Positions 16,105 to 23,043 of a stretch of 33,906 nt of DNA are shown one piece after another (position 1 is the first letter of the stretch; every line of letters starts with the position of its first letter). The DNA lies in contig CAJTVL010000043.1 of the NCBI GenBank assembly GCA_910579425.1, positions 1 through 33,906 of the forward strand. The letters are read 5' to 3'. Made by a program: the position numbers and the translations under genes. The notes below the pieces were generated by a model. That model made no database searches. It was not told where the DNA came from and saw only the letters and a list, made by a program, of their open reading frames with translations. This stretch comes from an uncultured Lachnospiraceae bacterium (GTDB lineage Bacteria > Bacillota > Clostridia > Lachnospirales > Lachnospiraceae).

Positions 16105-19100
16105 ATGGCATTTGTAAAGGTGGTCAGAAGGGGTATGCTGCCGCAGGAGTGGGCGCATCTTCGCTATGGCTGGATCAAACGGGGCATTATCAAAAAGAAA
16201 TATGAGATCACAGAGCTGGAAATAAAAGATGCGCTGCAGACAGGGGAAAATACCTATGAAGAGCTGACGCCTTACCGGCCTCTTAAGCGGGGGGATCTGT
16301 ACTTTAGTCCGGACGGAACCGTTTTCATAAGAGGCAGGGGCGTGGTGCCCATGTCTCTCAGAAACGAAAAGGCAAAGGCCTGGTTTTATCTGCAGACGGC
16401 GGCGGAGATGATTGTGAAGATCAACGGCCATTACGCAGGGGGCCTGGATCCCAATCGGGACAGGATCCTGCTGGGGCCCTGGCTGGAGGCTGGAAAATGG
16501 GAATTTACCTTTGAGATCGAGGGCTACAACCGATCAAAACCGGATGACGAGAGAAATCTCGATACCATGGACCTGCGGGGGTGCCGGCAGATTTTTGAGG
16601 GAGCCTATGTTGCTGAGCTGGAGGAAGGGCTTTTGTCCCTTTACTATGACCTGACCCTGCTGCTGGATATTGCGGACTGTGAAAACTTTCATGAGGAATA
16701 CCGGAAAATGGTAATCCGGGAATTGAACCATGCCCTGGATCTGGTGGATTATGACAGTTTTGCGGGGGCGGAGGAAGCCAGCGCTTACATTGAGGAACAT
16801 ATTTACCGGAACCGGAATTTTGGTGGAACCGGGACTGTGGCCCTTGTGGGGCATTCCCACCTTGACATTGCCTATTACTGGCGGCGGATCCATGCAGTGC
16901 AGAAAAACGCCAGAACCATCCTGATTCAGATGCGCCTTATGGACCGGTATCCTGATTTCAAATACGCCCATACCCAGCCCTATGTCTATGAGCTTTTGGA
17001 AAAATATTACCCGGAGCTTTTTGCGGAGCTGAAAGAAAAAATAAAGCAGGGTTCTTTTGAGCCGGTGGGGGCTATGTATGTGGAGCCGGACTGCAATATC
17101 CCGGCGGCGGAGAGCCTGATCCGCCAGTGCCTGTATGGACAGCATTATTACAGAAAGGCTTTCGGCATTACAGTGGATAATGCCTGGCTGCCCGATGTGT
17201 TTGGAAATAGCTGGATCCTGCCTCAGATTTTGAAAAAGTCGGGAGTGGATTATTTTGTCTCCAATAAAATGTCCACCTGGAACGATACCAATCGCTTCCC
17301 GCATAACCATTTTCTGTGGAAAGGGATTGACGGAAGCGAGGTGTATGCCTGTGTGCCGCCCACCCACTTTATCACCTGGAACATGCCCAGTCAGATTCAG
17401 GAAAACTGGGAGGCTTATCAGGAAAAGGAGACGGGCGGGCAGACCCTGTCCATGTTCGGCTATGGGGACGGGGGAAGCGGTGCCACGGAGGAAATGCTGG
17501 AGCTGATGGCGCGCTTTGACAAGCTCAGCGTTATGCCAAAGACGCAGCACATGGGGGCAGGCGAGTTTCTTCACAGGAATCTGAAGGATAATCAAAAGCT
17601 GGAGACCTGGGACGGGGAGCTTTACCTGGAAATGCACCGGGGAACCTTTACCACAAAGTCAGACTTAAAGGCTTATAACCGCCGTCTGGAGTTTATGCTT
17701 CGGGATGCGGAACTTTTGAGCCTGCTGCGGATGAGGCAGGGGAAGGACTACCCCCAAGAGGAGCTGAATCAGTGTTACAAAATGCTGCTCTTAAATCAGT
17801 TCCACGACATCCTTCCGGGGAGCCATATCCATCCGGTCTATGAGGATGCCATGAAGGATTACCGCGGGCTGGAGGAACATTTGCAGGCCCTGCTTTCTCA
17901 GGAGGGGGATTCTTATTTCAATACTCTGAACTGGAAGAGAGAGGGAATCCTGTTTTTTGCAAACGAGAAGGGTGGATTTGTGAGAAAAGGGGAGAGAGGG
18001 TACTTTGACATGCCGGATCGCGGGGCGCGATCGGGAGGAGAGCCGGGTTCTGCCCTTGAGGGCGATGGGGGCAGAGAAGCGGACGCTTCCTGGCTGGGGA
18101 TTTCCTGGTCAAAGACTTGCCAGAAAGAAACCTCTATCCGGGAACATTCCTGGAGGGAAGGGGCAAGCCTGTGTGCGGAGACGCCGTTTTACCGTATCCG
18201 GTTTGGAGAGGACGGTTCCATAGAGAGTCTGTATGATAAGAGAATGGAAAGAGAGTGGGCGGCGGGGGGCTTTAACAAGCTTCATCTGTACCAGGATATG
18301 CCCGGGATTTATGACGCCTGGGATATCCTTCCCGGCTATAAGGACGTGGAGTTTCCCTTTACCGTGGAAAAAGCCCTGCATCTGACCTTTGCGGACGGAC
18401 AGGCGGCGCAGTTTACGGCTCTGCTCGGCACTCCCGAAGGGCGCAGCGCCTGGAGGGTGATTCTTCGGCTGTTTAAGGAGGATCCGGGAATCGAAGTGGA
18501 GCATGTGGTGGACTGGAATGAAAAACACCGTCTGGTGAAGGCAGAGTTTACCTGCAATGTGCTTTCCAGGGAGCTTATGTGCGATACCAGCGCCGGATAT
18601 ATCAGACGGGAAACCCATAGGAACACAAGCTGGCAGAAGGCCAGATACGAGGTCTGCCATCATAAATGGTGCGACTTTGGGGAGAAAGACGGTGGCATTG
18701 CCGTGATCAATGAGGGGAAATACGGCCTTGGCGTGGAAGAAAAAGGCTTTTCCTTAAGTCTGCTCAGATCTACTATCCGTCCGGACATCCTCTCCGATCT
18801 AGGGCATCATGACTTTTGCTATTTGATTTTGCCCCATAGGAAGGATGCGGTGGAGGCAGGAATCAACCGCAGGGCCTTTGAATACAATGTGCCCCTGGTG
18901 CGAACCCCTGAAAAGGGTCTGGGATTTGATTTCGCCCCTCTTTATCTGCAGGCGGCAAAGCTTTCTGAGGACGGGAAATTCGTGGTATTTCGTCTGAGCG
19001 AGCAGGATGGCCTGCGGGGGAAGATGAAGCTGCCTTTCAGGGCAGTCTTGATGAACATGCTGGAGGATGTGCAGGGGGAGGCGCAGGAGATTGCCTACGG

Positions 19101-19212
19101 GCCCTTTGAAATTCTGACGGTGGGAATGAGAGTGGAGGATTTCCTGGCAGGGGAAGCAGCTGCAGAACCATGTTCGGGTTGGATTAAAGAGAAGAGAGCT
19201 GTGGGAGTCTAA
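16105..19212 (+). CDS. GH38 alpha-mannosidase
   Basis: The 1035-residue length is typical of bacterial GH38 enzymes. The catalytic barrel starts near residue 245 with VGHSHLDIAYYWR, where His252 and Asp254 should be zinc ligands. The nucleophile is Asp364 in AWLPDVFGNSWILPQ, and LLNQFHDILPGSHIHPVYED supplies the late zinc histidine (His567). A three-helix middle domain and large C-terminal beta domains follow. It removes alpha-linked mannose from oligosaccharides. No signal peptide is present, so it is cytoplasmic. The start ATG follows GAGAGGAG at a slightly long distance. As last gene of the operon it overlaps the stop of the convergent MgtC-family gene by four bases. With the GH2 and GH63-like enzymes it points to N-glycan or mannose-containing host glycans. 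Confidence 0.93.
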   Translation: MAFVKVVRRGMLPQEWAHLRYGWIKRGIIKKKYEITELEIKDALQTGENTYEELTPYRPLKRGDLYFSPDGTVFIRGRGVVPMSLRNEKAKAWFYLQTAAEMIVKINGHYAGGLDPNRDRILLGPWLEAGKWEFTFEIEGYNRSKPDDERNLDTMDLRGCRQIFEGAYVAELEEGLLSLYYDLTLLLDIADCENFHEEYRKMVIRELNHALDLVDYDSFAGAEEASAYIEEHIYRNRNFGGTGTVALVGHSHLDIAYYWRRIHAVQKNARTILIQMRLMDRYPDFKYAHTQPYVYELLEKYYPELFAELKEKIKQGSFEPVGAMYVEPDCNIPAAESLIRQCLYGQHYYRKAFGITVDNAWLPDVFGNSWILPQILKKSGVDYFVSNKMSTWNDTNRFPHNHFLWKGIDGSEVYACVPPTHFITWNMPSQIQENWEAYQEKETGGQTLSMFGYGDGGSGATEEMLELMARFDKLSVMPKTQHMGAGEFLHRNLKDNQKLETWDGELYLEMHRGTFTTKSDLKAYNRRLEFMLRDAELLSLLRMRQGKDYPQEELNQCYKMLLLNQFHDILPGSHIHPVYEDAMKDYRGLEEHLQALLSQEGDSYFNTLNWKREGILFFANEKGGFVRKGERGYFDMPDRGARSGGEPGSALEGDGGREADASWLGISWSKTCQKETSIREHSWREGASLCAETPFYRIRFGEDGSIESLYDKRMEREWAAGGFNKLHLYQDMPGIYDAWDILPGYKDVEFPFTVEKALHLTFADGQAAQFTALLGTPEGRSAWRVILRLFKEDPGIEVEHVVDWNEKHRLVKAEFTCNVLSRELMCDTSAGYIRRETHRNTSWQKARYEVCHHKWCDFGEKDGGIAVINEGKYGLGVEEKGFSLSLLRSTIRPDILSDLGHHDFCYLILPHRKDAVEAGINRRAFEYNVPLVRTPEKGLGFDFAPLYLQAAKLSEDGKFVVFRLSEQDGLRGKMKLPFRAVLMNMLEDVQGEAQEIAYGPFEILTVGMRVEDFLAGEAAAEPCSGWIKEKRAVGV

Positions 19213-19907
19213 AGCGTCTCCATCATCAGCACGCCATCCAGATTTCCGTAGGTTTCCACGATTTGGGGGAAGGTGACCGCCTTGCCAAAGTGAAGCATGA
19301 TTACAGCAGAGATGACAGCAGAGTCATCTCTGTTTTTAATTCGGGACATTTCCAGATTTTCCACGATACAGCCCCGGCTCTTGGCAAAGGAGATGAAATT
19401 GCTCATATCGCCGATGGTGGAAAATTCTACCCGCAGGGATACAATATCAGAGTTGTTGGAATGAAGGTGCCGGTCTACGATCCGCAGCATCCGGATCGAA
19501 ATCCAGATTGCGGCAAAGCTTACCAGCGCGCCGGTGTAGAAGCCTGCCCCCAGGGCAAGTCCCAGACATGCCACCGACCAGAGCCCGGCGGCGGTGGTAA
19601 GGCCCCGGACCTGGTTCTGGCGGGTGACCAGGATAGTGCCGGCCCCCAAAAATCCGATGCCACTGATGACCTGGGCCGGAATCCGTCCGGCGTCGGAGGC
19701 GCCTGTGATTTCATGGATAAAGAGGCCCACCATCATGGCGAGGGTAGAACCAAGGCACACCACCAGATAGGTTCTAAAGCCTGCGGGCCGGTGCCTTTTT
19801 TCGCGTTCATAGCCCAGGAGCCCTCCCAGCAGCATGGCGAGGAAGGTTCTTAAGATAATGGAAAAGAGGGTCAGTTCGCGAAGCAGGGAAATATGTTCAA
19901 GGATCAT
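19209..19907 (-). CDS. MgtC/SapB-family membrane protein
   Basis: The 232-residue protein has the MgtC N-terminal membrane domain with four to five helices (about 1-145) and signature segments GGLLGYEREKRHRPAGFRTY, PAQVISGIGFLGAGTI and QVRGLTTAAGLWSVACLGLA. A cytoplasmic ACT-like C-terminal domain (about 155-232) follows. MgtC proteins modulate membrane ATPases or growth under low magnesium. Transport itself is doubtful. ATG at 19907 follows GAAAGG. A hairpin with arms TATGGC and GCCATA lies just upstream on the transcribed strand. I looked for an M-box magnesium riboswitch in the upstream region and did not recognise one. It shares its 3' end with the GH38 gene and appears functionally independent. 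Confidence 0.9.
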   Translation of the reverse strand: MILEHISLLRELTLFSIILRTFLAMLLGGLLGYEREKRHRPAGFRTYLVVCLGSTLAMMVGLFIHEITGASDAGRIPAQVISGIGFLGAGTILVTRQNQVRGLTTAAGLWSVACLGLALGAGFYTGALVSFAAIWISIRMLRIVDRHLHSNNSDIVSLRVEFSTIGDMSNFISFAKSRGCIVENLEMSRIKNRDDSAVISAVIMLHFGKAVTFPQIVETYGNLDGVLMMETL

Positions 19908-20135
19908 GGGCGGACCTTTCTATGGCATAACGGCCATAAGGTTTTCGTCTGTCATAATTTTTGTGTGCCGTTTTCTATAGTTTACCATGAAAAGGAGATT
20001 TCCTCAAAGGGATATTTCGCGGCTCCCATTCATTTCCGCAACTCAATATGGCCGCCGCCTTACGATTCCGGGAGACAAAACAGCAGTTTTTTTGCCGCTT
20101 TCGAGAAAATGCATATCAAAGCTAGTTTTTGTCTA

Positions 20136-20164
20136 TTGACTTTTAAAGCCTGGCGCTCAATAAT
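20136..20164 (+). promoter_or_regulatory. Promoter of the MFS-PHP gene pair
   Basis: TTGACT (20136-20141) and AATAAT (20159-20164) are exactly 17 bases apart. TTTTTGTCTAT at 20126-20136 abuts the -35 box and matches 11 of 11 bases with the motif upstream of the ABC-importer operon (25409-25419). Confidence 0.65.
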
Positions 20165-20200
20165 GAAACCGTTTAAAGTACCCCATGCCTCTTTCGCGGT

Positions 20201-20214
20201 ACCACCATGATATG
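20201..20214. repeat. Second copy of the ACCACCAYGAYATG element
   Basis: ACCACCATGATATG matches the element at 15809-15822 at 12 of 14 positions, both differences being C/T changes. In both places it is preceded by CATGC 15-17 bases upstream and a CGCGG core, and followed by a short AAGCG-containing stretch. It lies in the MFS 5' leader. Confidence 0.4.
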
Positions 20215-20276
20215 TGGGGGTATAAGCGCGTAAGAGAAAAAATAATGAGCGGTAAGTAAGGAGCGCGGCTGTAAAA

Positions 20277-21614
20277 ATGAGAACGGTAGAAGAGAAAAAA
20301 TATCTGGAAGGAAAACAGGCGGCATGGCTGTTTGGGCTGTGCTTCCTGGTTTATTTCAGCACCTATCTGGGGCGGCTGAACTACTCGGCGTCCCTGGCGG
20401 AGATGATCCGGTCGGAGAATATGGATAAGGGAGCGGCGGGGCTGATCGGCACCCTGTTCTTCTTATCTTATGGCATGGGTCAATTGGTCAGCGGCTTTTT
20501 GGGGGACTATCTGGATGGACGGAAAATGATCTGCAGCGGGCTGGTGGTGGCGGCTCTGTGCAATCTGATTATGAGCCGGATGAGCGTTCCCGTTGTCATG
20601 GCGGCGATCTGGTGTGTCAACGGATTCGGGCAGTCTCTGATCTGGTCGCCGCTCCTTCGTCTCCTTTCCGAGAACCTGGAGGGGGAGACCAGAAGGAAAG
20701 CCTGCCTGTATATCAACGGTTCCGTGCCCCTGGGCACCATGGCGGCCTACGGGATGAGCGCCCTGTGCCTGAAAACCACAGGATGGCGGGGAGCCTTTGT
20801 GGCGCCGGGGATCTGGCTGCTGGTTCTGGCGGTCTTGTGGCTTGCAGGTATCAACCGCACCGGGATTTCCGCCCTGGCTTCTGTGGTGGAAAAAGGGGGA
20901 GAGAAGGCCGAAAACAGGAAGGCAGCAGGAGCAGGTGCGGGGGAAAGCGTGCAGGCCGGAAAGAAAGAAGAGAATGGGGCTTCCATTTCCGGCCAAAAGG
21001 AAGGCGTGTGGCATCGGATCCTGTTGGGATCAGGGCTCTGGCTTTTGTTCCCGGTGCTCTGTATCCAGGGAGCCCTAAAGGATGGGGTGACCACCTGGGT
21101 TCCGGTCTATCTGGAAGAAAGCCATGGGCTGGGGGCGGTGGCAGCCGTTTTGAGCACCATGATTATCCCCATGTGTAATCTGCTGGGGGTTAGCGCTGCC
21201 TCCATGGCGGCCCGCCGTATCGGGGATGACGAGGTGCGGGTGGCGCAGCTCTTCTATGCGGTCAGCTTTGGGTCCCTTCTGCTTTTGTGGCTGGGAGGGG
21301 ACAAGAGCGGTGTTCTTGCCCTTGGGCTTCTTGCCCTGTCCACTACCTGTATGATGGCTGTGAACACCATGCTGATTTCTGTGCTGCCAGCAAGATACGG
21401 CAGAATCGGGAAGACCTCCGGTGTGTCGGGAATCTTAAATTCCTGTGTGTATGCGGGAAGTTCCGCCTCAACCTATGGTATTGGGGCTCTTTCAGCGGCG
21501 GCCGGGTGGAAGATTACGATCCTGCTCTGGGTTTTAGGTGCGGCGGCGGCATGGGGAATCTGCCTGTTGTACCGTTTGCGGGGACGGGGGAAGAAGGTTC
21601 AGAGCCTGGTTTAA
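20277..21614 (+). CDS. MFS transporter, OPA-like (organophosphate/sugar-phosphate type)
   Basis: This 445-residue protein has about 12 hydrophobic helices split by a hydrophilic central loop (about 200-245). The N-terminal region NYSASLAEMIRSENMDKGAA with GTLFFLSYGMGQLVSGFLGD and the motif YLDGRKM resembles the GlpT/UhpT-like OPA branch of the major facilitator superfamily. It should be a secondary transporter for a small anionic organic solute. The phosphate-ester specificity is inferred from similarity of style. AAGGAG lies about 14 bases before ATG, rather far. The PHP-domain gene follows after 91 bases with a strong hairpin but no terminator, so the pair probably share a transcript. Confidence 0.82.
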   Translation: MRTVEEKKYLEGKQAAWLFGLCFLVYFSTYLGRLNYSASLAEMIRSENMDKGAAGLIGTLFFLSYGMGQLVSGFLGDYLDGRKMICSGLVVAALCNLIMSRMSVPVVMAAIWCVNGFGQSLIWSPLLRLLSENLEGETRRKACLYINGSVPLGTMAAYGMSALCLKTTGWRGAFVAPGIWLLVLAVLWLAGINRTGISALASVVEKGGEKAENRKAAGAGAGESVQAGKKEENGASISGQKEGVWHRILLGSGLWLLFPVLCIQGALKDGVTTWVPVYLEESHGLGAVAAVLSTMIIPMCNLLGVSAASMAARRIGDDEVRVAQLFYAVSFGSLLLLWLGGDKSGVLALGLLALSTTCMMAVNTMLISVLPARYGRIGKTSGVSGILNSCVYAGSSASTYGIGALSAAAGWKITILLWVLGAAAAWGICLLYRLRGRGKKVQSLV

Positions 21615-21635
21615 CGCTCAAGATAGAGTTCATAA

Positions 21636-21672
21636 GGGAAGCTTGCGTCTGTGCGGCATCCGCAAACTTCCC
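21636..21672 (+). other. Intergenic hairpin between the MFS and PHP genes
   Basis: GGGAAG-C-TTGCG (21636-21647) pairs with CGCAA-A-CTTCCC (21661-21672), 11 pairs with one mismatch and a 13-base loop. No T run follows, so it is not a standard terminator. It may protect the upstream mRNA or tune the downstream gene. Confidence 0.6.
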
Positions 21673-21705
21673 AGGCGAAAAAAGCCGTGCAGAAAAGAGG
21701 GAAAA

Positions 21706-22704
21706 ATGGCAGTTATGAATTTACTCCCAAAGGGAGTTACCTATTACAAAGCAAACCTCCATTGCCACACCGTGCATTCGGACGGAAAGCTGACGCCCCA
21801 GGAGGTGAAAAAGCTGTATCAGGAGAGAGGCTACAGCATCATTGCCTTTACGGATCACAGACACTATGCCAATCACAGCGAGTTAAATGACGAGGGATTT
21901 TTGGCAATCGCCGCCCTGGAAACCGACTTAAATGAGTTCGGCAGCTATCAGGGAGGCTTTGACAGGATCAAAACCTACCATATTAACTGGTTTGACAGGG
22001 CTCCGGAATTATATAAGGAAGAAAAGGCGCATCTGGCCCAGCCCAGGAGACGCTATCATGATGTGGAGGGGCTGAACGAATATGTGGAAAAGATGACCCG
22101 GCTCGGATTCCTGGCCTGTTACAACCATCCTTACTGGTCCTTACAGACCTATGAGGATTATAAGGATTTGAGGGGCTTCTGGGGGATGGAAATCTATAAT
22201 CACGGCTGCGAGCTGGACGGACTCTACGGCTATCACCCCCAGTCCTATGACGAGATGTTAAGAAGCGGGCAGAGGCTCTTTGCGCTGGCCACGGACGACA
22301 ACCACAACAGCTTTTCCACAGAGGAACCTCTGTGTGATTCCTTCGGGGGCGCCGTGATGATCGGCGCAAAGGAGCTGAGCTATCCGGCAGTGATGGAAGC
22401 ACTGCAAAAAGGGCATTTTTACAGCACCATTTCCCCGGACGGGCGCTCAGAGGGGCCGAGAATCGAGGAGATTTCTTTGGAGGACGGAAAACTTTTGGTG
22501 CGCTGCTCTCCGGCGGATAAAATTTTCGTGAAAACCATGGGACGTTTCTGCCACAGGGCCGCCGCCATGCCGGGAACCACCATCGACCGGGCGGAATTTA
22601 CCCTCACAGGAAAAGAAGGTTATATTCGGGTCTGCGTTCAGGACGCCCAGGGAAGACATGCGGATTCCAACGCGTATTTCCTGGATGAACTGCTGAAAAA
22701 ATAG
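21706..22704 (+). CDS. PHP-domain metal-dependent phosphoesterase
   Basis: I chose ATG at 21706 after GAGGG. The frame is open further upstream, but that part overlaps the MFS gene and is not protein-like. The 332-residue product opens with the PHP signature NLHCHTVHSDGKLTPQEV (metal ligands His19, His21, Asp26) and IIAFTDHRHY (Asp50, His51). YNHPYWSL and FALATDDNH supply later ligands, and the last 80 residues form a beta-rich cap. PHP proteins hydrolyse phosphate esters, including nucleotides, histidinol phosphate and sugar cyclic phosphates. Pairing with an OPA-like transporter suggests import and cleavage of a phosphorylated organic compound. The substrate is unknown. A terminator 40 bases downstream closes the unit. 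Confidence 0.87.
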   Translation: MAVMNLLPKGVTYYKANLHCHTVHSDGKLTPQEVKKLYQERGYSIIAFTDHRHYANHSELNDEGFLAIAALETDLNEFGSYQGGFDRIKTYHINWFDRAPELYKEEKAHLAQPRRRYHDVEGLNEYVEKMTRLGFLACYNHPYWSLQTYEDYKDLRGFWGMEIYNHGCELDGLYGYHPQSYDEMLRSGQRLFALATDDNHNSFSTEEPLCDSFGGAVMIGAKELSYPAVMEALQKGHFYSTISPDGRSEGPRIEEISLEDGKLLVRCSPADKIFVKTMGRFCHRAAAMPGTTIDRAEFTLTGKEGYIRVCVQDAQGRHADSNAYFLDELLKK

Positions 22705-22743
22705 GGAAAGAGCCACAGAAAAAAAGAAAATAGGAAAAAAAGG

Positions 22744-22782
22744 ACTGCCGGCGCACTGATTTGTGTGCGCGGCAGTTTTTTG
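22744..22782 (+). terminator. Rho-independent terminator after the PHP gene
   Basis: ACTGCCGGCGCAC (from 22744) pairs with GTGCGC-GGCAGT (to 22776) with one small bulge, followed by TTTTTT and TGTTT. It separates the MFS-PHP unit from the membrane regulator. Confidence 0.88.
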
Positions 22783-23043
22783 TTTCAGGGAATAATATTT
22801 GTTTACTTAGAAGTCTTTTTAGATTAAAATTATTATATAAACGGAATTCTATTCTCAATCGACAGCTTCGGAAAATGACATCATAATTTGGGGATTCAAA
22901 GATAACCGTCGGGCTAGCCTGAGTTGTTGCCATCCGGGGAATATCCCCAATATGGCAGAAGAGGAAAGGGTGAAAAATTTTCAATCTGGAAGTTTGTGCT
23001 ATGCATAAAGTCTCCGGACCTTGAAAGGAGCATGGTTACAATT
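22783..23043 (+). other. Leader and promoter region of the membrane AraC gene
   Basis: About 260 bases, AT-rich at first (22795-22850), with no well-spaced -35/-10 pair I would assign with confidence. An open frame continuous with the regulator extends back to 22924, but its residues up to about 23031 are not protein-like. GAAAGGAG at 23023-23030 marks the ribosome-binding site. Confidence 0.4.

Larger units (their letters stand above)
19908..20276. other. Divergent intergenic region between the MgtC and MFS genes
   Basis: About 370 bases without a credible gene. It holds the upstream region of the MgtC gene (minus strand), a plus-strand promoter at 20136-20164, a TTTTTGTCTAT motif at 20126-20136, the ACCACCATGATATG element at 20201-20214, and AAGGAG about 14 bases before the MFS start. 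Confidence 0.6.

Noticed and set aside
19908..20160. M-box or manganese riboswitch upstream of the MgtC gene
   Set aside because: I compared the minus-strand leader with remembered M-box and yybP-ykoY consensus elements and did not find their conserved cores; only a small TATGGC/GCCATA hairpin is present.
19893..20210. 105-codon plus-strand frame in the MgtC-MFS gap
   Set aside because: Its composition is not protein-like; it overlaps the MgtC start and the MFS promoter and has no ribosome-binding site.
21538..21705. Extended N-terminus of the PHP protein
   Set aside because: The extra codons overlap the MFS gene in another frame and look like noise; GAGGG and ATG at 21706 lead directly into the conserved domain.
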